Shown: positions 35,901-50,900, counted from the stretch's first letter. The stretch: DNA of 64,000 bases from Liolophura sinensis (GCF_032854445.1 NC_088295.1:40103385-40167384); one strand, 5' to 3'. Made by a program: numbers and translations. The notes: generated by a model from the sequence alone, not told the origin.

Positions 35901-38900
35901 GCTGCTGAAGGCCATGTCCAAACTGAAGAGGCAAAATGCATACAGTTTTTTGTTTATAGCATTTTTATTCTTTTATTTTGCATTTTTTTTCTCTTTTTTT
36001 GTGTGGCATCCTTCCTTGTGGGAACACTACCACCAAAATAATTTGGCCAGAACAATGTACTAACTCTTCTGTAGGTTCTGATCTGTAATATGTCACTGAG
36101 TACCTCTGTATACTGTAATTCTTCAGCCTTTTCGCATGTTTGCAAGGTGTTTATTCTAGCATACTCTGAAGGCGTTATTCTATGTAGATTGATAACATTA
36201 TACTTTGTGCGAAGTTCTGCAAATGGCCAATCAAACCAATGTAGTTTTGTCGCCAAAATCAAATTATAAATGTGCATAAATTGCTCTGAAAGTTGCTCTG
36301 TCCTATGGGAAAAGGTTGGGGAATTAGGGTGGTTGTGCATTACAGCAGAGGGTGATGTATTTTTGCACAGCTTGGAACTCACATGTGTGGGTGAGAAATG
36401 TTAAGTGATCACATTTCTATCACTTATTCATGTACTGTATCTGTCTGTACAAATTGCAACATTCTCATTACAAATAACAATAACTAGTAAACATGTACGT
36501 TGATGGTGAACAATGACATCACATATACTGCTTTATGTTACGTCTTGTCACTGAAAATTTCTTTTGTCAAACATAGACCCTAATATGGGATATATTAAGG
36601 AATCTCATTCAAACTCCTTTATAGCGATTATGAAAGAACTACATTGTTCAAAATTTCACCAAAAAAGTGAATTTTTACAGGCCAATAAATGTCATAAAAT
36701 ATTAATTTGGTACGGAAATTTACGTTTTTCCAGTATGATATCATCCTACCTTCTAAATCGGGTTTACCCTCTGGGCTCTGCCCTGTTTTCTCCCACCATA
36801 ATACTGGATGACATCATATAAGTGAAATATTCTTGAGAATGGTGTAAAAAAAAAACCAATCAAATGTATAATACATAAACTGACCTCAAAACAATTTTCA
36901 CAAATCAAAAGAACTCTCTGAATCAGGCAAAATGTGCAACTCAGTGACACGTAAAATGTGAGGTCATTTAGCACATGTTTCTGCATGATGGAGTGTGAGA
37001 GTGGGCACGAGAGGTAATGTTGACTTAAGTACCTGACAGTCTAATGTGGGAAGGTGTTAAGTAATTATCCTGAACATGACGTGTTTAGCAAATAAAAGTT
37101 ACAAAACAGTCTGCCTACTCAAGTGGATGCAGCTTTACAGAAAATACAATACAATGACATAAAAAAATACAATACAATGACAGGGCACATGGTACAGTAT
37201 TAACATAAAAACTTCAGTTTAGGTATTTTGGGTATGCAGTTTTCTGTAGGCTCACAGACAATTACCAACAGGGCACATGGTACAGTATTAACATAAAAAC
37301 TTCAGTTTAAGTATTTTGGGTATGCAGTTTTCTGTAGGCTCACAGACAATTACCAACAGGGCACATGGTACATTATTAACATAAAAACTTCAGTTTAGGT
37401 ATTTTGGGTATGCAGTTTTCTGTAGGCTCACAGACAATTACCAACAGGGCACATGGTACAGTATTAACATAAAAACTTCAGTTTAGGTATTTTGGGTATG
37501 CAGTTTTCTGTAGGCTCACAGACAATTACCAACAGGGCACATGGTACAGTATTAACATAAAAACTTCAGTTTAGGTATTTTGGGTATGCAGTTTTCTGTA
37601 GAATCACAGACAATTGCTAACAGGGCACATGGTACAGTATTAACATAAAAACTTTAGTTTAGGTATTTTGGGTATGCAGTTTTCTGTAGGCTCACAGACA
37701 ATTACCAACAGGGCACATGGTACATTATTAACATAAAACTTCAGTTTAAGTATTTTGGGTATGCAGTTTTCCGTAGGCTCACAGACAACTGCCAACAGGG
37801 CACATGGTAAAGTATTAACATAAAAACTTCAGTTTAGGTATTTTGGGTATGCAGTTTTCTGTAGGCTCACAGACAATTACCAACAGGGCACATGGTACAG
37901 TATTAACATAAAAACTTTAGTTTAGGTATTTTGGGTATGCAGTTTTCTGTAGACTCACGGACAATTGCTAACAGGACAGGTGGTACAGTAACATGAATGA
38001 CACCAGTAACAGTATTTGGGGATACAGTTTTCTGTAGACTCAAAGGCAATTGCTAACAGGGCACATGGCACAGTAACATAAATTTCAGTTACAGTTTTTT
38101 GGGGGATACAGCTTTCTGTAGACTCAGAAAAGTTTAAAATTAAATTTAATATTAAATAAGATGTATATGTAAATAAATCTGCAATTAAGCTTACCTTGAA
38201 ATTAAAAAGCAGAATAGTTCTTAAAGACTTGTATCCATCACCATTTATGTTACACATCTATTTACACGATTTTAAATTTTCAAAATGTTTATTTCTGTAA
38301 AAAGTATACTAACCTGATGGAAGAGCATGGAAACATCAGCAAGTGTCATGAGTGGGGAAACGTTGCTAAAAACAGGGGTGGGCAAACTCATTACCAGGTA
38401 GGAGAAGGGCTTGGTGCCTAAGTGTGAACTGCGCTCTGCATTAACAAAATGGATATATTTACATCTGCATGTTACCATGGTGTGTACTGGCATGTTTTGG
38501 TTTTTGATCACAATTCCTACAATACGGGCGAATTATATAAAAAGTAATTCGGGTTAGATGACTGATAGAGAAAAGTGAAAATCTGAACGTGTGTGACCCG
38601 AGAGACACACTGCACTGGTGGTACATGTAGTTAAAAGTAATTGAAAGACAGATAGCATAATGCCATAGGTTTCAAATGAATAAATATGATGTACATCAAC
38701 CGAAACCTCTTGGCTTAGAGTGCAAAAACAATTTAAAATTTTAAGGTTTCTTTCACTGAAAACATTTGAAAGTATATATGTACATATATGTGTGCAAGAC
38801 CAATTTGGTGGAAAATCAGGGAGGAAAATGCATGTGTTTTGCACCTGTACATCATAATGCAAGCATTTATCCGTTAGTCAAATAATTTCTAATTGTATGT

Positions 38901-41900
38901 ATTATCACATAAACAAATCGAGTATCTGAGCAAAGTGGTGATATGACAAAAGTGTGGCAATTTGTTCTTCTTGTAAGGTTACCTCCACCAGTCTCCATCC
39001 AAACTCCACCCAGCTTGTCCTGCTGTCGCCCGAACGGATCCATGTAGAAGGAGGAAATGTATGTACCTTCAGAAATTCCACCAAAAATCACTCAATACAG
39101 TGTTCATAGTCATTACGACAACAGAAAGACGTCACCATCAAAAATGACACTGACGGCCCACAGGGCTAATTTGCTACATTATCTTTTAATGTAGCAATAT
39201 TTTGATTTATCAGCAGAATGGCATTATTTTATCAGGGTTTTCATTATGCAGAATAGTCCAAACAGATTCTTTGGAATATCTATGTCATTTCACAATTCCT
39301 ACTGACAAATCTGATTAATTCTTGATTAATGTTAACCATGGTGAACAATGGTAATTCCCAGATTACTAGACGAGGATTATGAAATTATGTATGATTATTG
39401 TAAAGGAAGCAGTATTTACGCTAATAAACAGAAATGAATAAAAGACTAACATTGAATTTTTTCATTATTATTTATTTATTTGATATTTGTTTACATGGTA
39501 AATTCCTTGCAAGTTTCTCCCTTCCGAAATACATGTAACTTCTTTGACGGCGTCATCACAACTAGCACCAGTTAGCCCCACTCATTAGTTGCCCGACAGC
39601 TATGAGCCAGGGAAATCTTATCCTTAAAGCCATTTTTACACGTATCATAAATCCATGCTTATAACACGAAAAAACCTTTATCTCCTGTACTCACCATCTT
39701 CATCATAGATGTTATAAAATTTGACTTCAGAATTCCATGCCTCTGGAACGCTGTCAGTGCAATCCTACAATAAAAGCAGAAAACTGGTGGTTCATTTTGG
39801 TATACCTATGTATGTACCACACTGAGTGTTTTCATGGGCATCGCCGGGAATTCTCTAAAGGGAACGCAGGTCTGAGATCACAGATGGCTGGAGGCCCGTT
39901 CTGACCGCTTTTCAACAAGAATGAACGAATGCTTGGGGTTGAATGTTGTACTTAACTTACATGACGACTAGGAGTCATTGGGTGTGTGTATATACTGTGT
40001 CTCCTTGTGGCAGGGTGAGTCCATGCCGCCAAAGTGCTGCTGCCACTGAAGTACATGTATCATACTGAAGACACCAGACACGACACTCCACCCAGTCGCA
40101 TTGTACTGACACCGGGCCAACTCGTCCTGTTTCCTTGCTCTATCCTCTCAAGGCTGGTATACACTGAGTGTTTTGATGCGATCCAATCCGACCCGACAGA
40201 AAAATCACACTGAATTGCTGACAAATTCTCTAGTTTTCAACCTTCAGCCAATCATAACTAGGCGCATAGACGCGCAACCACTTTTTGGTATCCAAAATGG
40301 CGGTGCCCATGGCGTTCATATGGACGACACAGACAAAAGACAAGCTCATCCATCTTTGGAGTGATGAGCCTTGTGAAAAGCCCCTGCTGTCCATGCCAGT
40401 AGCCATGGCTTTACCCAGCAAATCCTGACTTGCTATTTCTGATGGCGTCTTGGGCGAAAAATAATACAAATTGCTGCAATAGATGCAAAATATTGCATAT
40501 CGCTATTCTGTGAGAAGGATCAGAAGCTAGAGACCACATGACCTCCTTAGTAACAAACGCCGTCGGTGAAGAAATCGGTCCTCCCGACGTTATTGCGTAG
40601 GAAAATGTCTATTTTTGAATCGCTGTCAGCGATACTGTCTCCATTGGATTTGAATAATTTTCAGCTTTCCAGTCTGACTATTTCTGCAGAGCTTTCGTGA
40701 CATTATTTTGTACAACTAGGCCTTACGTGTCACTACCTAAGAGGCATAAAGTGACCTTTTTCCCCAATGCTTTAACAATGGTCGGCCATTTTGTTTTAGA
40801 CAGGAAAGGGTGGTCACTTGATCCCCAACTTCCCACCCATCTTACAGAATTATATGCGGAATCTATGTCCAGCGAAGAGACGTTTGTAAAGTTAGAAAAT
40901 ATTTGTTTACTGCTAAATGGAAGTGGTCAAAAAAACTTGGAACATGAGCAACGTCATCGGGAAATTATATTCGGGCTCTTGTAACAAAGGACAATGGACA
41001 CGTCACTCCCTTGTGTATACATCCCATAGATTTGACACGACTCAGACCGACTTGCAAAAACCACAGTCTGGTCGGGACGGGTCACAGCAAAGTGCTCAGT
41101 GTATGCCGGTTTTCAGTGCTGAGTGGCGGGCTTCTCACCAAGAAAATGCCATCACTTTGATCCTATCATGACATTTTACATACAAATACTAAGAATCTGG
41201 GGTCAGTTAATTCGGTGATTAATAATACTTTCATCGGATCAAACCGAATTAGTGCCACTGTAAGCAATGTGAGGGCTGTTAGGCACGTTAGGGAGTAGAG
41301 AATTAGTACATACCTTCACGGTTATGCCAAACAGACGTTTACAGTTGCTGAACAAACCATTGAGGACATGATTCAGCTGGAAATACTGAGTGATTTCTGC
41401 TTCATCCAACCTGAAATATTGAAACCATAATCAGGTTGCAGTCACTATGTCCAAGGCATCATTTTCATGTTATTAAAGTAGCCCTTTAGCTAAGTGCCGT
41501 TCATATCTCTACAACATACATCATCATGTTAGTTAAGGGCTTACTTTAATAGCCAAGTGCGCTTCATTAAAGGGAGTGTTCTTGAGGTGACACACAGGGT
41601 GAAAGGAAGGAAAATATCATAAACACTGGCAATAAACTTTCGAGCAATTAAATGAAAATAATGCTGCAGTCTAAAAGCCACAGAAGTCCAAGAAGGCACA
41701 CTGTTGTAATAGTATCAACACTAAAAATAATATTAAAAACATATTTCAACAAAAAGGTACCCTTTCTATCATAGGTGCAGCACGAATCTCATGCCATATA
41801 AACACTATTAACATTAAAAATATCATTCACAAACCGTATCAACAAAAGGCCCTGTTTCTATTAGGATTGTGATAGCAAGAATGATTATTACTACTACCAC

Positions 41901-44900
41901 TAAAAATCATATTCTATAACCTTTGACAATTTTGGTACTAGATAAATAAAAGGCCAAAAAAAAATCTGTAAATTTCAACTTTGACTCATTTACGCATGTA
42001 AAATGCTTGTATGGTGATTTGTGTGGAATGGAGTCCATTCATAAAACAGGATGACAAAAATCGAGGCGTAGACGCAACTTGACAAAGGCCCACAACAACT
42101 TCTTGTGAGAGTATTGCTTTTCATTCCACCCTCGCAAACAGCTATTGTTATGTCATGATGTCAACACTTAAAGGTTAAACATATTTATTATTTATAAACA
42201 GGTGAACTGTCAGGATTTCCTTCACTGGTAAAAGTTACATTTCAATCAGTGAGATATCAACTTTGGTATTTCACATCAAAATGCCATGGCATCAAAACAG
42301 AAACATTTTGTTCCATGCCGTTCCAATCCAAGCTGACTTCACAATACAACTTTATCATTCCTGCATCACACAACAAGACGACGCCATGCAAGACGTTATG
42401 CACACAATCAAGTCTGTGATGGGCTACCGCTAATACAATTGCTTAAACTTTGTGAAATCCTCAACATTTCCACATCTCACTTCAAAAATATTTATGGTGT
42501 TCACCCTTTACATATTCCCTATGTTACCAGTGTGTGGTAGACGAGTTCTAACTTTCTATTACATTCTTGTGAAGGTAACTGTTGTGTCCTGGCATTCAGA
42601 GACCACTGGAAGCTTGCCTGATTGAGCAGTTATTAAAACGATGCATACTGTTCAAGTGGGGTGATACATACTGATATGTACTGACCACCTCTAAACCAAA
42701 ATAAAGTAGAATGACACAGCCATACACAGATATTCTCCTCTAATTAGATATTGCCAAGATCCTGCCATGAAATCAACAAGAAAGGCCAAAATTAGTATAC
42801 TGTCAAATATATGGTTGTTTATCACATGAATAAAGTTTGCAGAGCAGGGACTTGGTATGTAAATCATTGCAGTGGTCAAAGATGTCATTGTGGGCAGTGG
42901 TCTTTGGTATGCAAATTGCGAATTGTATTTGGAAATTTATGTACTATTAAAGGATGGCAAGTGCAAGCCTTTGAACGGCTGAGAAAATGTTGAGCTATGG
43001 TAGAAAAAAAAGTTTTCAAGTGGTCAAGTTCAAACACCAACTCGCTGGAGTGGTCTTTGATATGCAAATCGCTACCCGTGACTGGCTATCCATGTACTGT
43101 GGGTGGCCAACGCAATCCTATGATTGGCTGAGTAAATACTCAGCTGACAGCCAAGTCACTGTCTGTATGTGATTCAAACATTCTCTTGTAGTCCAAGAAG
43201 CCACATGCATCAGTCAGTGTCATAGGCTACTTGCACTACATGTAATTTGCATATAGATGTGGATAGCTTTCTACAGGTAATGTGTATATCAGAGAAAATG
43301 ATGCCCAAAATTTATGTAAACTCTGACACTCCATAAATGTGGTAAAGTAGCTAGAGAGACAACAGGATTCTCTATACAAGAAACACCTATCTAAAGTCCA
43401 TAAAACGGAAAAAATACAACAAATCCAGTAAAATCACCAGAGGAAGCTGGTTATCAATACCCTTCTTCTTCTCATACATGTAGGTAGGCTAATGCACAAA
43501 AATTGTAGCTCTACCTGGAAGTTCAAGTCCATAAATCTCAAAAAAAGCATAGTCACGGAGACCCTATGTGGAGGCAAAGATGTGTTTACTGCAGAAAACA
43601 ATTTATTTGATTTATTTCATTGAGTGGTTTACGCCATACTAAAGATTATTTCACGTATACGACGGCTGCCAGCCTTATGGTGGGAGGAAACTGGGGAGAT
43701 GCCAGGAGAAACCCACGACCATTCACACGTTGCCAGACCTTCCCACGTACGGCCAGAGTGGAAGCCTGTATAAACTGGACTTCAACTCACAGTGACCGCT
43801 TTGTCAGGAAACTCCTGGTTGATTGGTGTGCTAACCACCTCGCCCGCACACTATATTGGTCAAGGAACATCAGAGTGCACAAAGGGACCAAAAATTATCA
43901 TGGACTGCTAATGGTCAACAAGAACAGCACAATCATTAACACCATGGGACTTTTCTGCCCAAGACCACACAAGTCTACAATTGCATTGCTCTTTACTGAA
44001 GCAAAAAAGAGAAGTATTTAAAGCCATCTAAACTTACAAAAAATCCTTCAGCTTTCTGGTTTGCATGCAAGATGACAAATGGAATGTTTTTCCCCCTTGA
44101 TACACTCTATCTTTTGGGAGAAGAAATACAATGTATAAAGCTTGTGAAATCATAATTTTCTGAAGTCACAAAAATTGACATGCTTGCCAGTAACAACACA
44201 GTATTTCTATATTAATCACTGTGTCAGGAGCCAAAAGGTTAACCACAGTTACTGTCAGGCTGTAAAAACTACTACAAACACCTGCCTCTCTATTTCTCGG
44301 GAATGTGTGTATATTGGCAGCTGATCAATTAACACTTCCTACAGACCGTACATGTACAGGTAGGTTATAATATACAGATCAAAGCAAGAAATACTCATCT
44401 TCAACACATTTCTCTACACAACTACCATAAATAGTAAGCCATGTTTTCTTCTATATTAAAAACCCAAGTAGATATTAGTTCATATTAAAATATTGGTATT
44501 CACTGTTTATCACGAGAAAAGGTGAAATATTCTTGAGTATGGCATTAAACACCAATCAAATAAATAAATCAAGAGAAAAGGAGTCAATGGCACAATCCAT
44601 AAAATAGACAGACTTCCCCAGTTTTCATGTACAAGTACATGTAGGCAGTCCATATTGACGGAAGTCCAAAGATCTTCAATGGTCAAACAGTCATGCACCT
44701 GCATAGGCAATCACTTATTGCCATAGAAGATGTCCCACAACCCACAGGTGTCGCAAAATTCTACAATTCCCTGTCCAAGATGAGGATTTAATCCACATCC
44801 AATGAGAGCAATTTGACAGAAGAGCCTTCAATTCTATAGGCTGCCAAATCAAAAGCAATCTCTCACATACGTGAAAAAAAGTTTTGAGCTGACCTACAGC

Positions 44901-47900
44901 ATGCTCAGTTATAAATGCGTGACTAGCCAATTAGTACCGTACATGACTGGCTTGTTGACTTGTTTTCATAGCATTTCTTGGGTGTAGGCAAGCTGTGCTT
45001 ACCTCAAATAAACACTTCTCAGACACATTCAGACTCCTCTGGTGAACAGACGGCTTAAAATATGAGCTGTTCTACCCTCAACATTTTACATGACTCTGGC
45101 AGTGGTCACGGGAATAATACCACAACATGGAGAAATGCTCCAGCTGATGGCACCAGCGACTGCCTCTTGCCTCCGCACTGGCTGGTAATCGTCCTCTGTA
45201 TCCTCGGCTACATCCTCTGTTTCTTCTTGGGAGCAGCTTCAGCAGCAGCATCACTGTATCGAATGGTATCTCACAAACACCTCCGCAGATCGCACTGGTC
45301 TACTATTATGCTACTCACCATCAGCGTGTTTGTCATGCTTGTAGTGGTTCCACTCGAGTTAACGCGGACAACTATGCATTTCTTCGACGCCATCTCTATA
45401 GCAATTTGTGATTTGCAGCTATTTTGCGTCGTTCTGTCCCAGGTTCTAGCTTTTAGCACCACAGTGGCCATTGCTATCGGCCGTGTGCGTAAAATTCACC
45501 GTCCGTTCCAGCCGAAGCTTCAGGACCTTCCCGAGCGTATTGCTGTGAGCCTGTGTCTAATCATTGCCATTCCTCTGGCAGTAATCTTCATTTATCTAGG
45601 TCATGTGGAAAGTGACACCTATTTCACTTATCAATACTGCTTAATGGCCAGCTCTAAGCAATCCCCACCGATCTTTGTTAAAATGAGGACAATTCTCAAC
45701 TCGCTATTACCAGTGTCCTTTTTCATCGTTTTGGTGTGTTTGATTTGTGTGTATATGAAGGGTGTTTTGTACATCAGGAAGAGATCATGTGTCACCACAT
45801 GCTCTCTGCAAAGTTCCTCCACTTCAATGTTCACAGCATCCCAGTCTACCAACATTGGCCAAACATCACCTCAGCCATCAACAATGCATAACTTTACCAC
45901 AAGCAGATCATCTACATTTGGGCAACATGACGATGGGCATGGAGCTTGGAAAAATTCCGTGTTTTTGATACCGCGGGAGTCCTTAACAAGCTCAGATTAC
46001 CGTTTGTCTACATCATCTTCATTTACAACGTCTAGTAACCCCTGCTCCTCCGGCAGCCAGTCCACCAGCCCACACCAACAGTTTAACCTGACAGAGCTAA
46101 TGCCCAAATCCAGTGACGCCAGCGGGAAACAATTTACGGACTCGAGAAGAGATTCTGTCCAATCTAGATCTGCACTCCGCAAAGCCCGCAAAACTCAGTA
46201 CAGCATATCGAAGGCGCTGAGAAAGGCTTCTACTGTAAGTATGGTATCCATAGACACTATTCCTGAAATGTCCATATCTCTGACTGAAGAACAGCCAAAG
46301 CTTCTGCACCCACTACGCCATACTCGACGCAGTGCAAGCAACATGTGGCACTCGGCCTTCACAGAGGCCACACTAGAGACAACCATGCACCAGTCCTGCC
46401 AGTTCAAACAAAAACGGAGTAAGATGAAGAAATCCAAAAGTCAGCAATCTGGCTGTAGCATAGCTAGTTCCACAAGTTCAAATCCTCAGACATCTTTTGA
46501 TTCCACTGAATCTGTCATGTCGAGTCACCCAGTGATGCTGCAGAAACACAAGCGGAAAATGTCTCAAAACTCACGGGGCAGTATGATCTCAAACTCTACT
46601 ATCAGCACAAACGTGGAAATGCAAAACCTGGAACTTGACCATTGTGACACAGAAAGTTTGTACACTGTTGGTCAAACAGACAATAGTATCGAACAGATAG
46701 ATGAAGAGCCTCAAGAACATTTTGACAAGAAAACAGATGAAAAAAAAAAAAGAAGGCTGTGTAGTACATCTTCATCAAAACTTTCTCAAGGCAGTCAGCT
46801 TTTGAATATGCCCCTTTCTCCCAAACAATCAGAGGACCATGTTTCCTCATTTGATTTCGAGACCTGCATTCCGCCACATTTGACTACCACTGAAGTTTCC
46901 TGTGAGAAGAATGGTGCTAAGGTTAGAGCAGGGAACACTTCCCCTGCTCTCAGCATGGACTCAAGTATCAACCGGCCACCCCTACCACCTATTTCAGGCA
47001 CAGTCAAGAACCAGGGCACTCAAAGAGATCATTTTGCACTGCCCATTCTACAGACACTGGAAAATGAGCAACTACCAATCCAGAGCATTATTCAAATGTG
47101 GGGCAGATATCCACCTTCTAAACGCCACCTATGGCGCTCCCAATCTCTGATCAATTTCTATCCGAACAACTACCCAGCGGTATACGACGACTTTGAAGCA
47201 GCCTCTGCCTCACAACCTGCCAGTGAACTACAACCTCGCCCTGACAAGACCTACGCAAACTGTACAACACAAACTGATGACACTGTATGTGAGGAAACTT
47301 CTCACAACATTGATATTGTTAAAGAACAGCCAGAGACAGAAAGAGAACAACAACAACAGCCTCAACAGCCACAAAACCCAAAGATCCGAATCATTCGTCC
47401 AAGTCTACCTCATCAACAATCGCAGAGAGAATCTCAGGGTTTTGACTCGAGGCGAATTCTTCGAAACAACTGGTGTTCGAATGACCAATTGGAGTCACCA
47501 AACTCATCAGTTCACTTCAAGGCTTCGGCCAATTTGTCCAGGGACTCCAAAAAGTATGACAGAACCAACTCGTTACTGCATCGTGGTTCAGTGTGGTCAG
47601 AAAAGTCAATTTCCATGAATCGAAATGACAATAATACATTGCGAGTGTTGAAGCGCTCTTTGTTGCTTATTGCTGTCTTTCTCTTCTGTTTCCTACCATC
47701 ATCCATAGTGCACATGAGTGCCTCTCTTATGGATGCTTCCATACTGGTTAACATCTATGCTCTCTCCAGGATGTCCGAGTGCAGCTACTTCATGTTCGTT
47801 CCATTCCTCTACGTATACACAAATGCTTCTTTAATGAAAATCATCAACAGGAAGCCAGAAAGAAACAAGAGAGACTGATCAGAAGTGAACGGTACAGTCA

Positions 47901-50900
47901 CAATTCCCACTGACCTTCTAATACTGGAACGCCAGCGCTCTAGGCAAGCTTATGGTGAAAAGTAACTAACCTAAAGCTCTCTCGTCTGGTCCGGTGACGT
48001 GCCCCAAATGGGGCCATAGCTCGTAAGTGTGTTACAAGTTATACAGTGTCACACGCAATGCTGTTTCAAATATTTACATATACTTTTAAACAAAAAGGAT
48101 AACAAACTACATGTATATTCAATATGTTTTTTAAATGATTTTTGTCCTCTAGCTAGTTCAAAAACATATGTTCTTAATTTTTGTTCTGAAGTTATCATTC
48201 TTAAGTTGTAACTCACAACTTTTTCCAGGTTCAAATATGTTCTCAGCATGATTTGGCTGTCATACTGCCAAGGTAGCATTAAAGTTAATCATTCATTCAC
48301 TCTATAACATCATTCATAAGAACTTTTGAGCTTCTAAAACTGGTTATTCCTCAGAATGGTGATCTTCTAATACTGGTTATTCCTGAGAACAGTGATCTTC
48401 TTATACTGGTTATTCTTGAGAATAGTGATCTTCCAATACTGGTCATTCCTGAGAACAGTGATCTTCCAATACTGGTCATTCCTGAGAACAGTGATCTTCT
48501 TATACTGGTTATTCTTTAGAACAGTAATCTTCCAATACACTGGTCATTCCTGAGAACAGTGATCTTCTAATACTGGCCACTAACAATGATCTTATTATAA
48601 ATAGGCTTCTTCTACAGAAAAGTGTCTAATAAACAATATCTATTTCATTCGCTAAAGTTCTGTGTTTTCATTTCATGTATGATACATGATAAAATGGAAT
48701 ATTCATGAGTGATTAATTTACTTTATTTTATTGGTGGTTTACGCTGTACCCAAGAATATTTCATTTATCCGATAGCCGCCATCATTATGGTGGGAGGAAA
48801 CCATGACCATCTGTAGGTTGCTGTCAGACCTTCCCACGTACGACCTGAGATAAAACCAGCGTTATCTGGAATGGATCTTATATGTTTGTAACAATTCACT
48901 CGGCGAGATTCACTGCATGTATGATATCACAGGAGCATTCTTGATTTCATTAATAGCCAAACTGGAACATCCTGAAATTTTGCGAGAGACTAGTTGAACA
49001 GAGACTTTAATTGCATATAACACATTTCTCTCTGTTCATAAAGGTCTTGATCATACAGATAATAAAATAATATTTACATTTTCAGCAGAGCCCTCACAAA
49101 AATGATTGGTTGAATGATCCACTGACATGACAGGTTGTTTAATGCTCTACTCAAGACTATTTTACTTACATGATGTTACTCATGTTTACAAGTGAAGGAA
49201 ACTAAAACGTCTGGGGTGAACCATAATGGACTCTTTGACCAGTAGCTAGTAAACTTTCATCACATGTGCAGAACAAGTGCAATGTGCTGTGTATTTATGT
49301 TAAAGTTTGTGCCTGCCTCTCCCCATAATGCTGGCTGCCGTCGTATAAGTGAAATGTTCTGGATTACAGCGTAAAACACCAATCAAATATATGAATAAAT
49401 AAATAAAAATTGGCCTGTAAAAATACGCTTTCAAAAGCACACAAAGGCCTAACACGATACCCTTTATGCCAACATTTAAGTTTTTCTGACAAGAACTTGA
49501 CCAAATTTCACAAAAAGTGGCTTTATAGCGTGGATGAATCAATCTGAAAATAAACTTTAGGTGAAAGACAGTACGGTGTGTCATATTGGAAAAAGGCCAC
49601 GGTTTTCCAATGAACTTTACAGAGCATTATAGTCATACAGACACTGGTAATAGTTTAGCAGCACCAAATCCCCAGTGACACAGACAACTTACTGATACAG
49701 CTCTGTCCTCTGCTTCTGTCTATAGTAATAGAGGTCCCACATCTGCAGGCGCTGTTTGAAGCCTGTGGACTTTGCATACTCCTGGAGCTCAGCAATTTCA
49801 TCCTCAGCTTTCATTTTAAACTTTGTTTTCAAACTTTCAAAAAACAAAAAAAAAAAACAAAAAAAAAAATCAAGACATATAACATACAATTTGGTTTATT
49901 TCAGTTCAATCCAAACACAAAAACATTTTTGTTCACTGATTGGAATGAATGAACAATTATGAAATGAACACCAAGCTATCAATACTAATGCCCGGTCATG
50001 GCATGAAAACTTAATTTTTCCTGGTTAAAAGATAGCCCTTATATTGTAGTGATGGATTTAACTTTATTACAAAAGTGTGAAGTTTGTCACGTAGTTGGTG
50101 AAACCCAGAATATAAGAATAATAAGATATCCCAAGCTGACAAACATACCTATCAAAAGTATGATATGCATATCTGTCAAGTACAGTATTTATTTATCTGA
50201 TTGATGTTTTAAATGTACATCATACATGTACTTTGGAATATTTCACTTATTATTATGGTGGGAAGAAAGTGAACAGAGCCAGAGGGGAACCCACAACCAT
50301 CTCTAAAATGCTGGTAGATCTTCCCACGTACAACCAGATATAACCAGCATGACCACAGCGATAGCATTGGTGAGAGGCTCCCGAACCACAGGCCACGGAG
50401 ACTCCCAAAGGTACAGCAGACATACCCGTGACAAGTATGACAGCCATACCTGAGTAGGAAAAAATGGGTATTACCTTTCCAAGAAGTTGACCACATTCTC
50501 CACACTGCCAGCCATTTTGGTCTCCATGGACATCTGAGCAAAGTTTTCATAACCTAATAATTTAGCAATATCTGACCTGTTAAAAGACAAGACAAATAAT
50601 GTGCAAGAAAAATGTTAAATATATAAACAATATGTTACAATGGCGGTCATTTATGCGGGTGGAGTAAACCACTGACCTTCAGAAAGTAACTGACGGCTAT
50701 AACACCAATGTTAGATTGCCCCAACGGCTATACACACACTGCTGACCTCTTGTCACCAACCTGACTGTGAACCGACCAACTGTGAGAGCATGGCAAAGCC
50801 GCAATGTACAAATTTTAGCAATAACTTGGAAAAAACTTCAAGGAATATTTCCAAAGACGTACATGCACATCTATATATCACATCCAACACATCTGCAAAT

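Noticed and set aside
45062-47878. GPCR as a processed retrocopy
   Set aside because: It lacks introns, but I find no poly-A remnant or flanking duplication, and intronless receptors are common; left open, not claimed.
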